Below, in pieces: positions 24,721 to 32,940 of a stretch of 64,000 bases of DNA. Each line of letters opens with the position of its first letter. Within the stretch, counting starts at the first letter, position 1. Source of the stretch: Paludibacteraceae bacterium (GTDB taxonomy: Bacteria; Bacteroidota; Bacteroidia; Bacteroidales; Paludibacteraceae); NCBI GenBank assembly GCA_017417025.1, contig JAFPZY010000042.1, positions 29,925-93,924 on the forward strand. Direction: 5' to 3'. The position numbers and the translations under genes are program-made. The notes beneath the pieces were generated by a model that saw only the letters and a program-made list of their open reading frames with translations, was not told the DNA's origin and ran no database searches.

Positions 24721-25482
24721 ATGCTGCGCCGTGTACTTAAATATATCCGTGACAACGGTCTGCTGGAACGCAACGGGCGCGTGTTAGTCTGTGTGAGCGG
24801 CGGAGCCGACAGTGTAGCTTTGCTTGACGTTCTGCTTCGCGGCGGCTATGAGTGCGTAGTTGCCCATTGCAATTTCCATCTGCGCGGTGAAGAGTCAGAC
24901 CGCGACGAGGCATTTGTGCGCGAATTGTGTGCGAAGCGGAACGTGCGACTGCTCGTGCAACACTTCGATACGCACGCCGCCGCGGAAAAAGACGGCAAGA
25001 GCATAGAACTGACAGCGCGGAGACTGCGGTACGAGTGGTTCGCGCAAGTGGGAGAAGAGGAAAATTGCAGCGCCATAGCCGTCGCCCATCACCAGAACGA
25101 CCAAGCGGAGACTGTGCTGATGAACCTGCGACGCGGAGCCGGCATAAGAGGGCTATGCGGTATGCGCCCGAAAAGCCCAAATCCGTGTGCGGAAAGCAGA
25201 ATACCGGTGATACGTCCACTGCTGTGCACCACGCATGACTACATAAAACATTACCTGCTGGATATAAGGCATATAGACTGGGTGGAGGACAGTACGAACA
25301 GCGACTGCAAATTCAGGCGCAACTCCATTCGCGCCGAGATAGGCGGCTACAGCAAAGCGGAAATAGAGCACATCGCGGCTACGGCACGCTACATGCAGGG
25401 GTACCTGGATATGATGGAAGGCAAGGACTCAATACAGGCGCGGGAAGCAAAAGAATATGAGGCTCAACGGCAGAAGAAATGA
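24721..25482 (+). CDS. tilS: tRNA(Ile)-lysidine synthase, short form
   Basis: The enzyme puts lysidine on C34 of tRNA-Ile(CAU), so that it reads AUA instead of AUG. The PP-loop SGGADSVALL (26-35) and the family blocks AHCNFHLRGEESDRDE, AVAHHQNDQAETVLMNLRRG and FRRNSIRAE are intact. At 253 residues it ends soon after the catalytic domain; the C-terminal TilS domains of the usual 400-450-residue enzyme are missing. The frame closes normally. It starts 12 nt after the regulator, and aroE follows after 18 nt. Confidence 0.93.
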   Translation: MLRRVLKYIRDNGLLERNGRVLVCVSGGADSVALLDVLLRGGYECVVAHCNFHLRGEESDRDEAFVRELCAKRNVRLLVQHFDTHAAAEKDGKSIELTARRLRYEWFAQVGEEENCSAIAVAHHQNDQAETVLMNLRRGAGIRGLCGMRPKSPNPCAESRIPVIRPLLCTTHDYIKHYLLDIRHIDWVEDSTNSDCKFRRNSIRAEIGGYSKAEIEHIAATARYMQGYLDMMEGKDSIQAREAKEYEAQRQKK

Positions 25483-25500
25483 GACAGGACGGCAGGAGAG

Positions 25501-26220
25501 ATGAAGCACTACGGCATAATAGGCAAGCCTCTTGAACACTCGTGGTCGGCACGGTGGTTCACAGAAATGTTCCGGCGCGAAGGCATAGACGCAGACTACA
25601 AAGCTTTTGAGACAGAGGCGGACACCATCCTGCCGCCGGTCCCGCTTGACGGTTTCAATGTCACCTGCCCTTACAAGGAGGCGGTGATACCGCTGCTTGA
25701 CGAGGCAGACGCGACAGCGGCGGAGATAGGTGCGGTGAACACGGTGGTGCGACTCGCTTCGGGGCGGCTGAAAGGATACAACACGGACTGGAAAGGGTTT
25801 ACTGCCGCCGTGAGACCGCTGCTGCAAAAGGACATGCGCGCAATAGTGCTGGGCACGGGAGGAGCCGCCAAAGCAGTGGTTTATGCGCTTGAAAAGCTCG
25901 GCGTGGAAGCAACAACGGTGAGCCGGAATGCGCAGAGGGGACTCCCCTACTCCGCTCTGACAGAGGAGACAATAGCCGAGCACAGGCTAATAGTGAACTG
26001 CACGCCGCTGGGCATGTACCCGCAGACAGAGGGCAAGCCACAGATTCCATACGAGGGAATAGGCGCAGGGCATGTGCTGTATGACTGCATCTACAACCCC
26101 GAGGAGACACTTTTCCTGCGCGAAGGACGGCAACGCGGAGCACGGACGGAAAACGGGTTAGGCATGCTGACAGGCCAGGCAAAGGCAGCATGGGAACTAT
26201 GGAGCGCAGCAAAGGAATGA
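25501..26220 (+). CDS. aroE: Shikimate dehydrogenase
   Basis: The 239-residue enzyme reduces 3-dehydroshikimate with NADPH in the aromatic amino acid pathway. Seen: the substrate-binding start YGIIGKPLEHSWSARWF, GFNVTCPYKEAVIPLLDE with the catalytic Lys, IGAVNTVV, GYNTDWKGF, the nucleotide loop LGTGGAAKAV and the NCTPLGMYP block. It is slightly shorter than the typical 250-280 residues. It closes the lon-to-aroE run. Confidence 0.95.
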   Translation: MKHYGIIGKPLEHSWSARWFTEMFRREGIDADYKAFETEADTILPPVPLDGFNVTCPYKEAVIPLLDEADATAAEIGAVNTVVRLASGRLKGYNTDWKGFTAAVRPLLQKDMRAIVLGTGGAAKAVVYALEKLGVEATTVSRNAQRGLPYSALTEETIAEHRLIVNCTPLGMYPQTEGKPQIPYEGIGAGHVLYDCIYNPEETLFLREGRQRGARTENGLGMLTGQAKAAWELWSAAKE

Positions 26221-26257
26221 AATAAAATGACACTTTATGAAAAAAAGCCTGTGTGCA

Positions 26258-26289
26258 TTTGCGTATGCGGGATTTATTGTTTAACTTTG
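26258..26289 (+). promoter_or_regulatory. Promoter of the DUF4831 gene
   Basis: TTTG (26258-26261) and TAACTTTG (26282-26289) are 20 nt apart; the start codon is 48 nt downstream. Confidence 0.8.
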
Positions 26290-26337
26290 CAGCCTGAAAC
26301 AAAATAACACAATGAACACATATAAAACACTACGAAA

Positions 26338-27261
26338 ATGAACAAGAAGATATTGATACTGCTGGCAGCGGCGATATGCTGCATGCCGGCAATAAAGAGC
26401 CAAGAGACGAAAGCTACGGCAGCAGGCCAGGAAGCGAAAGCGACGGCAAGTCAGGAAGCGAAAGTGACCAGCAATGGGGCACTCAGTTTTCATGTGAGCT
26501 ACACCGAGGAAGAGACCAAGAGAGGGGAGTTGTACCAGTACAGCGAGCGCTATTTGGGCACATCGGACGTGATAAAAGAAGACGGGACCAGCTACAGGCT
26601 GCTGAGCATAGACATGAGGCAGTCTCCTGATGCCGCCAAGAGCGGCAACGGCGGTAACGGGAAGAATATCAATGGCGGCGGCGAAGGGAAGAGCGGCAAT
26701 ATAGGCGGCAAGGGGAAGGATATCAAAATAGGCGGCAGAGAGAAGAGAAGACTCCAACTGCCCGCCCCGCTGAACGAGGAGACTCTGACCGCCACCAACA
26801 CCGCCAAGAAAGCCGAAGGCGTGGCAAAACAGATATACCGCCTGCGCGAGGCGCGAGTGAGCATAGTGAGCGGCGAGGCAGAACATGCACCTGCCGACGG
26901 CATGGCAATGGAGGTGTCACTGCGCGAACTGAAAGAGATGGAAAAACAACTGACAGAGCTGTTCACCGGCTCAACAAGGACCTCCGCACAGCACATAAAC
27001 ATACGCTATGAAATTGAGGAAAGTCTGGAGGCAGAGAGCGAAGAGGTGCTGATGCGCTTCTCGAAACATGCAGGTCCGGTGGACGCAGACGACCTGAGCG
27101 GAGAACCCGTATATCTGAAAATAACGAGGGTCATAGGGCCGAAAGAAGACGGCGGAAAGAAGAAAAAGAAAAACGAACAGGCAGAGCAGGAAGTGAAAGA
27201 GATGAAGATAACAGTGGAATACGACGGACACAAACTGCTGCAGCGGACGCTGAAGAAATAA
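26338..27261 (+). CDS. DUF4831 family exported protein
   Basis: The 307-residue protein has a signal peptide (ending near PAIKSQ) and the DUF4831 core: ELYQYSERYLGTSDVIKEDG with YRLLSIDM, then RLREARVSIVSGEAE and ISVRYEIEE-like blocks. Two low-complexity inserts interrupt it: QETKATAAGQEAKATASQEA near the N-terminus and a Gly/Asn/Lys tract (about residues 100-136) built of GGNGKNI-type units. The family is common in Bacteroidales and its function is unknown. The 3' end (CTGAAGAAATAAGAG) is echoed three times in the following gap. Confidence 0.85.
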   Translation: MNKKILILLAAAICCMPAIKSQETKATAAGQEAKATASQEAKVTSNGALSFHVSYTEEETKRGELYQYSERYLGTSDVIKEDGTSYRLLSIDMRQSPDAAKSGNGGNGKNINGGGEGKSGNIGGKGKDIKIGGREKRRLQLPAPLNEETLTATNTAKKAEGVAKQIYRLREARVSIVSGEAEHAPADGMAMEVSLRELKEMEKQLTELFTGSTRTSAQHINIRYEIEESLEAESEEVLMRFSKHAGPVDADDLSGEPVYLKITRVIGPKEDGGKKKKKNEQAEQEVKEMKITVEYDGHKLLQRTLKK

Positions 27262-27335
27262 GAGCTCCGGCACTGAAGAAACAAGAGTCCCGGGCACTGA
27301 AGAAACAAGAGCAGAGGACACTGAAGAAACAAGAG
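27250..27335. repeat. About 24-bp tandem repeat echoing the end of the DUF4831 gene
   Basis: ctgaagaaa(t/c)aagag occurs at 27250-27264, which includes the gene's stop codon, and again at 27273-27287, 27297-27311 and 27321-27335. Spacing is 23-24 bp. A partial unit follows near 27351. Confidence 0.85.
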
Positions 27336-27373
27336 ATTCCTCCACGCGGGAAACAAAAGCAGAGGACAACGAT

Positions 27374-28282
27374 ATGAGACTAAAGACACTGGCAATAATG
27401 CTGTTATGCTGCGTGCAATGGATGTGCGCGCAGGAACTGAAGTGCACTGTGACAGTGAACTCGGACAAGATAGAAGGCAGCAGCAAGAGCATGTTTGAAG
27501 CCCTTCAGCAGAGCCTGACCGAACTGATGAACAACACAAGGTGGACAAACATGGTGTTTGCCGAGCAGGAGCGGATAGAATGCACACTGATGCTGATAGT
27601 GAACAGCGTGAGCCCCGAAGGCTTGATGGACGCGACCATGCAGCTGCAAAGCCGGCGGCCCGTATATAACACAAACTACTCCACCCCCCTGCTGAACATA
27701 AGCGACAACAACTTCGCCTTCACCTACAAGGAGTTTGACCGCGTGGAGATACAGGCGACACAGTTCACCAGCAACCTTGCAGCCCTGATAGCCTACTACA
27801 GCTACCTGATAATAGGCTTCGACATGGACAGCTACAGCAGACTCGGCGGCACTCCGTGCTTCCAGAAGTGCGAGGAGATATGCAACATGGCGCAAGGCGC
27901 GTCGATAGAACAGGCAGAGGCGGCAGGCTGGAAAGCCTTCGGGAACAACAAGAACCGCTTCGCGCTGATAAACAACCTGCTTGACGAGGCATTCAAAGAT
28001 TTCAGGGGGTATTTTTACGAGTACCACCGCCTCGGTTTGGACGAGATGGCTGCCAATGCGGGCAACGGCAGAGCACGCATAGCAGGCGGCATAGAAGTGC
28101 TGAAGAGCGCATACAAAGCGCGCCCCGGGACATACATAACAGGTGTGTTCCTCGATGCGAAGAACGATGAGCTGGTGCAACTGTTCAAACAGGGGACCGA
28201 CGCGGAGAAGAAGACTGTGGTGGGCGTGCTGACAGAGGTGGACCCGACAAGGAGCGAGCAGTATGAGAAGATAAGTGAGTAG
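27374..28282 (+). CDS. DUF4835 family exported protein
   Basis: The 302-residue protein starts with a signal peptide (MRLKTLAIMLLCCVQWMCAQ) and shows the DUF4835 pattern: ELKCTVTVNSDKIEGSSKSM and FEALQQSLTELMNNTRW, then NFAFTYKEFDRVEIQATQF, LAALIAYYSYLIIGFDMDSY and ALINNLLDEAFKDFR. The family occurs across Bacteroidota, often near recN and DNA-maintenance genes, and is presumed envelope-associated; no activity is known. It lies 112 nt after the DUF4831 gene, separated by tandem repeats. Confidence 0.9.
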   Translation: MRLKTLAIMLLCCVQWMCAQELKCTVTVNSDKIEGSSKSMFEALQQSLTELMNNTRWTNMVFAEQERIECTLMLIVNSVSPEGLMDATMQLQSRRPVYNTNYSTPLLNISDNNFAFTYKEFDRVEIQATQFTSNLAALIAYYSYLIIGFDMDSYSRLGGTPCFQKCEEICNMAQGASIEQAEAAGWKAFGNNKNRFALINNLLDEAFKDFRGYFYEYHRLGLDEMAANAGNGRARIAGGIEVLKSAYKARPGTYITGVFLDAKNDELVQLFKQGTDAEKKTVVGVLTEVDPTRSEQYEKISE

Positions 28283-28618
28283 GTTTTGAGTCGAAAGTCT
28301 GATTATTAGTCGAAAGTCAAAAGTCGAAAGTCGAAAGCCTAATTAGACAGGAGGAACGGCAAAGAAACCGGAATAAGAGAAGGGAATAAGAAAAGGGAAT
28401 AAGAAAAGGGAATAAGAAAAGGGACGGCGTGATACGGTAGTGATACGGTAGTGTGACGGTACGGGACAGCAAAAAAGACAGCCGCTGTGAGGGTACTGCA
28501 AGGGTACTGCGAGGGTAGAAACTATAGAAAGTTGAAGGTTGAGAGTTGAGAAATGAAGGCAGAAAGTTGAAGGCTGAGAGTTGAGAGTTGAAAGTTGAAA
28601 GATGAGAGATGAGGGGTT
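28283..28618. repeat. Composite of four microrepeat families before recN
   Basis: This 336-bp gap holds no gene. In order: GTCGAAA units (28287-28345), GGAATAAGAAAA units (28372-28421), the TGATACGGTAG element (28426-28462), three GAGGGTACTGC-like 11-mers (28489-28517) and AGTTGAGAGTTGAAAG 7-mers (28528-28612) running into the recN start. Confidence 0.8.
28426..28462 (+). repeat. Dispersed TGATACGGTAG element, copy 3
   Basis: Reads GGCGTGATACGGTAG, TGATACGGTAG, TGTGACGGTAC. It is the most regular of the three copies. Confidence 0.8.
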
Positions 28619-30436
28619 ATGCTAAAGAGGCTACACATAAGGAATTACGCGCTGATAACTGAACTTGACATAGAGTTCGGCAGCGGTTTTTCGGTGCTGA
28701 CAGGTGAGACCGGTGCCGGCAAAAGCATCATATTAGGGGCGCTGAACCTCGTGATGGGGGGCAGAGCCGACACCAAAGCCATCACGGAGGGCGAAGAACG
28801 GTGCATAATAGAGGCCGTGTTTGACGAAAACAGCAGCGTGACAGGGATAAAGCAGGGGGATGATAGCACTGCGGGAGAAAACAAGCAGGGGGAGGACGGC
28901 ACAGGGATAATCAAGCAAGGAGGAGATAGCACTGCGGGAGAGGACAAACAAGGAGAGGACGGCACAGGGATAATCAAGCAAGGAGAAGATAGCACTGCGG
29001 GAGAAAACAAACAGGGAGAGGACGGCAGCATGACGGGGACGGGAGACGGGGAGTTGATAGTGAGACGGGAACTGAACAGGAGCGGGCGGTCAAGGTCGTT
29101 TGTGAATGACGAAGTGGTGACACAGGCGGAACTGAAAGAACTGTCGGGGAGACTGCTTGACATACACTCGCAGAACGAGAACCTGCTGCTTGGAGACGAC
29201 AACTTCCAGCTGCAGATGACAGACATGCTGGCGAAGAACAAGCAGGAAAGAGAGGCATATACGGCGGCCTACACAGCATGGCGGGAGAGCGAGAAAGAAC
29301 TGCATGAGCTGGAGGCACTGGCAGCCAAAAGCAGGAAAGACCAGGACTACACAGCCTTTCAATACAAGCAATTAGAGGAGGCGCAGATAAGCGACACAGA
29401 CGAGCTGCAGCAACTGGAGACGGAGGAATACAGGCTGAGCCATGTGGAGCAGCTGCAGGCGGCACTGCAGACAGCACTGCAGGCCTTAGACGGGGACGAG
29501 GGTGGCGCGATACACCTTGTGAGACAGGCAGAGGAGGCAATGGGCGATGACGAAGAACTGGGGGGCCGTTTAGGGAGCGCGGAAATAGAACTGAAGGACA
29601 TAGCAGCCGAGATAAGCCGTCAGGCAGAGATGACCGAAGCCGACCCCGAGCGCCTGCAGGCAGTGCAGGAAAGGCAGGAACAGCTGAACAGCCTAATGCG
29701 CAAGCACGGCGTACAGACACTGCAAGAACTGAAAGACCTGCGCGACCAATGGGCGGAACTGCTGCAACGCATCGACTCGTTTGACGCGGAGACAGAGGAG
29801 AAGAAAAAAGAGACGGAAGCACTGTTCAAGAAAGCAGACAAGGCGGCACAGACGCTGAGCAAAAGCCGCAAGGCAGTGCTGCAACCCGCTTCAGAGCAGC
29901 TGACGAAAGACCTGGCGGAATTGGGAGTGGCACATGCGCACGTGGAGATGGAGATGACTGAGGCAGAGGAATATACGGAGAGCGGACACGACAAAGTGCA
30001 ACTGCTGTTCGCCGCGAACCTGAACCAGCAGCCGCGACGCGTGAGCGAAGTGGCCAGCGGCGGAGAAACAAGCCGGCTGATGCTGTGCATAAAAGCCCTG
30101 ACGGCGACCGAGAACGGCCTGCAGACACTGATATTCGACGAGATAGATACGGGCGTGAGCGGAGCCGTAGCCGCAAAGACGGGACGGATAATGCAGGAAA
30201 TGGGCAAGAAGAGGCAGGTGATAGCCATCACCCACCTGCCGCAGACGGCAGCATGCGGGAACGCCCACTACAAAGTGTATAAGCAGGACACTGCGACACG
30301 CACGGAGACCCATATCCGCCGTCTGAACGCGGAAGAGCGCGTGGAGGAGATAGCGGCAATGCTGGCCGGCGACAAAGTGAGCGAGGCTTCGACCGCCGCC
30401 GCCCGACAACTGATAGAACAACAGAGGAGCAGATAA
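28619..30436 (+). CDS. recN: DNA repair protein RecN with repeat insertion
   Basis: The 605-residue SMC-like ATPase acts in double-strand break repair. Walker A GETGAGKS (29-36), coiled-coil arms (about 200-430), the signature SEVASGGETSRLMLCIKAL and Walker B QTLIFDEIDTGVSG followed by ITHLPQTAA are intact. Residues about 77-139 are an insertion not normal for RecN: three 21-residue units of the type IKQGGDSTAGEDKQGEDGTG, between EAVFDE and the LIVRRELNRSGRSRSF strand. The unit is 63 bp, so the frame is kept. The insertion explains the extra length over the usual about 550 residues. Confidence 0.95.
   Translation: MLKRLHIRNYALITELDIEFGSGFSVLTGETGAGKSIILGALNLVMGGRADTKAITEGEERCIIEAVFDENSSVTGIKQGDDSTAGENKQGEDGTGIIKQGGDSTAGEDKQGEDGTGIIKQGEDSTAGENKQGEDGSMTGTGDGELIVRRELNRSGRSRSFVNDEVVTQAELKELSGRLLDIHSQNENLLLGDDNFQLQMTDMLAKNKQEREAYTAAYTAWRESEKELHELEALAAKSRKDQDYTAFQYKQLEEAQISDTDELQQLETEEYRLSHVEQLQAALQTALQALDGDEGGAIHLVRQAEEAMGDDEELGGRLGSAEIELKDIAAEISRQAEMTEADPERLQAVQERQEQLNSLMRKHGVQTLQELKDLRDQWAELLQRIDSFDAETEEKKKETEALFKKADKAAQTLSKSRKAVLQPASEQLTKDLAELGVAHAHVEMEMTEAEEYTESGHDKVQLLFAANLNQQPRRVSEVASGGETSRLMLCIKALTATENGLQTLIFDEIDTGVSGAVAAKTGRIMQEMGKKRQVIAITHLPQTAACGNAHYKVYKQDTATRTETHIRRLNAEERVEEIAAMLAGDKVSEASTAAARQLIEQQRSR
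28846..29045 (+). repeat. In-frame 63-bp tandem repeat inside recN
   Basis: About three units that share gatagcactgcgggag and gaggacggcacagggata blocks. Copies differ at single bases only, which implies recent expansion or homogenisation. Confidence 0.9.
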
Positions 30437-30442
30437 GAGAGC

Positions 30443-31720
30443 ATGTTACCATTAGCAGAGCGGATGCGCCCGCGCACCCTGGACCAATACATAGGACAAA
30501 AACATCTGGTAGGCAAAGGAGCCGTGCTCCGTCAGATGATAGAGAGCGGCAACCTGTCGTCGTTCATATTGTGGGGACCTCCGGGTGTGGGTAAGACGAC
30601 GCTTGCGAAGATAATAGCGCGCGAACTGGAGCGGCCCTTCTACACGCTGTCGGCGGTGACGAGCGGTGTGAAAGAAGTGCGGGAAGTGATAGAGAAAGCC
30701 AAGCGCGAGAACAGACTGAAGAGCGGTCTGTTTGCCGCCCAGCAGGACCAGCGCCCCCCTATCCTCTTCATAGACGAGATACACCGGTTCTCGAAATCGC
30801 AGCAGGACAGTCTGCTCGGAGCAGTGGAGGAAGGGACGATAACGCTGATAGGCGCGACGACGGAGAACCCGAGCTTCGAGGTGATAAACCCGCTGCTGTC
30901 GAGATGCCAGGTGTATGTGCTGCAGCCGTTAGGCAAAGACGACCTCAACGAGCTGACAGACAGGGCGCTGAAAGAGGACGAGGCGATAAGCGCGATGGGG
31001 ATAGAGATAAAAGAGAGGGAGAGCATACTGCGCTACGCAGGCGGAGACGCACGCAAACTGCTGAACATAATAGAGTTGGTGGCGAACTCGGGCGCGAAAG
31101 TGATAGACAACGAGACCGTGACACGGCAGCTGCAGCAGAACCCCGTGGCCTACGACAAAGACGGGGAACTGCACTACGACATCATATCCGCCTTCATCAA
31201 GTCGATACGCGGCAGCGATCCCGACGCGGCGATATACTGGTTAGCACGCATGGTGGAGGCCGGCGAAGACCCGAAGTTCATAGCACGAAGGCTCGTCATA
31301 TCGGCGAGCGAGGACATAGGCCTCGCCAACCCGAATGCGATGCTGGTAGCCAACGCCTGCTTCGACACACTGCAGAAAATAGGCTGGCCGGAAGGGAGGA
31401 TACCGTTAGCCATGGCGACGGTGTATCTGGCGACCTCGCAGAAGTCGAACTCGGCGTATCTGGCAATAGACAACGCCCTGCAGAAAGTGAAAGAGACAGG
31501 GAACCTGCCCGTGCCTCTGCACCTGCGGAACGCTCCGACCAGCCTGATGAAAGAACTGGGGTACGGCGAAGAATACAAGTACGCTCACGACTATGAGAAC
31601 CACTTTGTGAAGCAGCAATACATGCCTGACGAACTGGCAGGGACAAGGTTCTGGGAGGCACAGGGGAGTCCACAGGAACAGAGAATGGCGGAATGGATGA
31701 GACACCTGTGGGGGAGTTGA
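30443..31720 (+). CDS. rarA: Replication-associated recombination protein RarA (MgsA)
   Basis: The 425-residue AAA+ ATPase acts at stalled forks. Seen: the N-terminal PLAERMRPRTLDQYIGQKHL block, Walker A GPPGVGKTT, Walker B ILFIDEIHRFSKSQQDSLL, sensor 1 IGATTENPSFEV, sensor 2 GGDARKLLNI and the MgsA C-terminal domain (GSDPDAAIYWLARMVEAGED, ARRLVISASEDIGLANP). It begins 6 nt after the recN stop, so the two repair genes form an operon. A TTGATAATTGATAA repeat overlaps its stop codon. Confidence 0.96.
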   Translation: MLPLAERMRPRTLDQYIGQKHLVGKGAVLRQMIESGNLSSFILWGPPGVGKTTLAKIIARELERPFYTLSAVTSGVKEVREVIEKAKRENRLKSGLFAAQQDQRPPILFIDEIHRFSKSQQDSLLGAVEEGTITLIGATTENPSFEVINPLLSRCQVYVLQPLGKDDLNELTDRALKEDEAISAMGIEIKERESILRYAGGDARKLLNIIELVANSGAKVIDNETVTRQLQQNPVAYDKDGELHYDIISAFIKSIRGSDPDAAIYWLARMVEAGEDPKFIARRLVISASEDIGLANPNAMLVANACFDTLQKIGWPEGRIPLAMATVYLATSQKSNSAYLAIDNALQKVKETGNLPVPLHLRNAPTSLMKELGYGEEYKYAHDYENHFVKQQYMPDELAGTRFWEAQGSPQEQRMAEWMRHLWGS

Positions 31721-31863
31721 TAATTGATAATTGATATTGCAACGCTGCTGCAAATTATCGCAGGCCGGAAGCCTACGGACACGGTGGGCGGGCAATTGAT
31801 ACACAAAACACGGAGCTGAAGCTCCGCGAACATAACGAAGAGAAAAAAATTGACAATTGACAA
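31717..31863. other. rarA-hemW gap: TTGATAA/TTGACAA repeats and a small hairpin
   Basis: TTGATAATTGATAATTGATA overlaps the rarA stop, and TTGACAATTGACAATTG (31850-31866) supplies the hemW TTG start. In between, cggagct (31811-31817) pairs with agctccg (31820-31826); no T run follows. Confidence 0.65.
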
Positions 31864-32940
31864 TTGGCGGGAGTGTATATACATATTCCATTCTGCAAGA
31901 GCAGGTGCAAGTACTGCGACTTCTTCTCCACCACCTTGCTTGACCAAAGAGAAAAGTATGTGGCGGCAGTGCTGAAAGAGGCGGAAGCAAGGCAGAAGGA
32001 GATGACGGACGTGCGCACCGTGTACTTGGGCGGAGGGACACCGAGCCTGCTGACCTGTAGGCAGATAGAGAGTCTGCTTGAAGCCGTACACGCAGACAGA
32101 GCGGAGGAAGTGACAATAGAAGCCAACCCGGGCGACATAAGCAGAGAGGGACTGGAAGAACTGCGCAAGGCGGGTGTGAACAGAGTGAGCATAGGTGTGC
32201 AGTCGCTGCACGACAGACTGCTGACACTGACCGGACGCAGACACACGGCAGACGAAGCAAGAAAAGCCGTGGAAGCCGCACAGAAAGCGGGAATAGACAA
32301 TATATCCGTGGACCTGATATACGGCCTGCCGACACAGAGCACCGAGGACTGGGCAGAGGACATAAGAGAAACAGCGGACATGGGTGTGCAGCACCTGTCG
32401 TGCTACTGCCTGAGCTATGAGGATGGGACCCCGCTGCAGAGAATGCTTGAACGCGGGGAAGTGACTGAGACAGACGAGGATACGGAGAACATGATGCACG
32501 ACATGCTGTGCGACCTGGCGGAGGCGAAGGGATACGAGCATTACGAGGTGAGCAACTTCGCAAAACCGGGATTCCGCTCAAGACACAACTCCGCCTACTG
32601 GACGCGGACCGCCTACACGGGATTGGGCGCAGGGGCACACAGCTACGACGGGGAGAGGACAAGACGCGCCAATGTATGCGACCTGAACAAATACATGGCA
32701 GCTCCTGCCGAAGCCTATACCGCGGAGAGGCTGACAGACACGGACATATACAACGAGCGCGTGATGCTCGCACTGCGCACCGCCGAAGGAGTGCAAAGAG
32801 AAGAACTGCGCCCCGAGAGCATTGCCGCCGCCGAGAAATACCTGCAGCGCGGCCTGCTACGGCAGCAAGGCGGACAGATAGCCGCCACAAGAGAGGGGCT
32901 GCATATACTGAACATGATAATAGAAGATATGATGATATGA
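31864..32940 (+). CDS. hemW: Radical SAM protein HemW (heme chaperone)
   Basis: The 358-residue protein has the radical SAM cysteines in PFCKSRCKYCDF (Cys11, Cys15, Cys18), the GGGTPS SAM loop, EANPGDI and RVSIGVQSL, and the HemW C-terminal domain. HemW relatives bind and deliver heme and are often annotated as oxygen-independent coproporphyrinogen oxidase. The start is a TTG in the last TTGACAATTG repeat unit; it gives the family-typical MAGVYIHIPFC, and no ATG is available. The PBP gene overlaps its end by 4 nt. Confidence 0.93.
   Translation: MAGVYIHIPFCKSRCKYCDFFSTTLLDQREKYVAAVLKEAEARQKEMTDVRTVYLGGGTPSLLTCRQIESLLEAVHADRAEEVTIEANPGDISREGLEELRKAGVNRVSIGVQSLHDRLLTLTGRRHTADEARKAVEAAQKAGIDNISVDLIYGLPTQSTEDWAEDIRETADMGVQHLSCYCLSYEDGTPLQRMLERGEVTETDEDTENMMHDMLCDLAEAKGYEHYEVSNFAKPGFRSRHNSAYWTRTAYTGLGAGAHSYDGERTRRANVCDLNKYMAAPAEAYTAERLTDTDIYNERVMLALRTAEGVQREELRPESIAAAEKYLQRGLLRQQGGQIAATREGLHILNMIIEDMMI

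Noticed and set aside
31811-31826. Intrinsic terminator after rarA
   Set aside because: The cggagct/agctccg hairpin is short and no T run follows.
32508-32936. N-terminal extension of the PBP frame
   Set aside because: The extension lies within hemW and is Arg/Gly-rich; ATG at 32937 overlaps the hemW stop and gives a normal PBP N-terminus.
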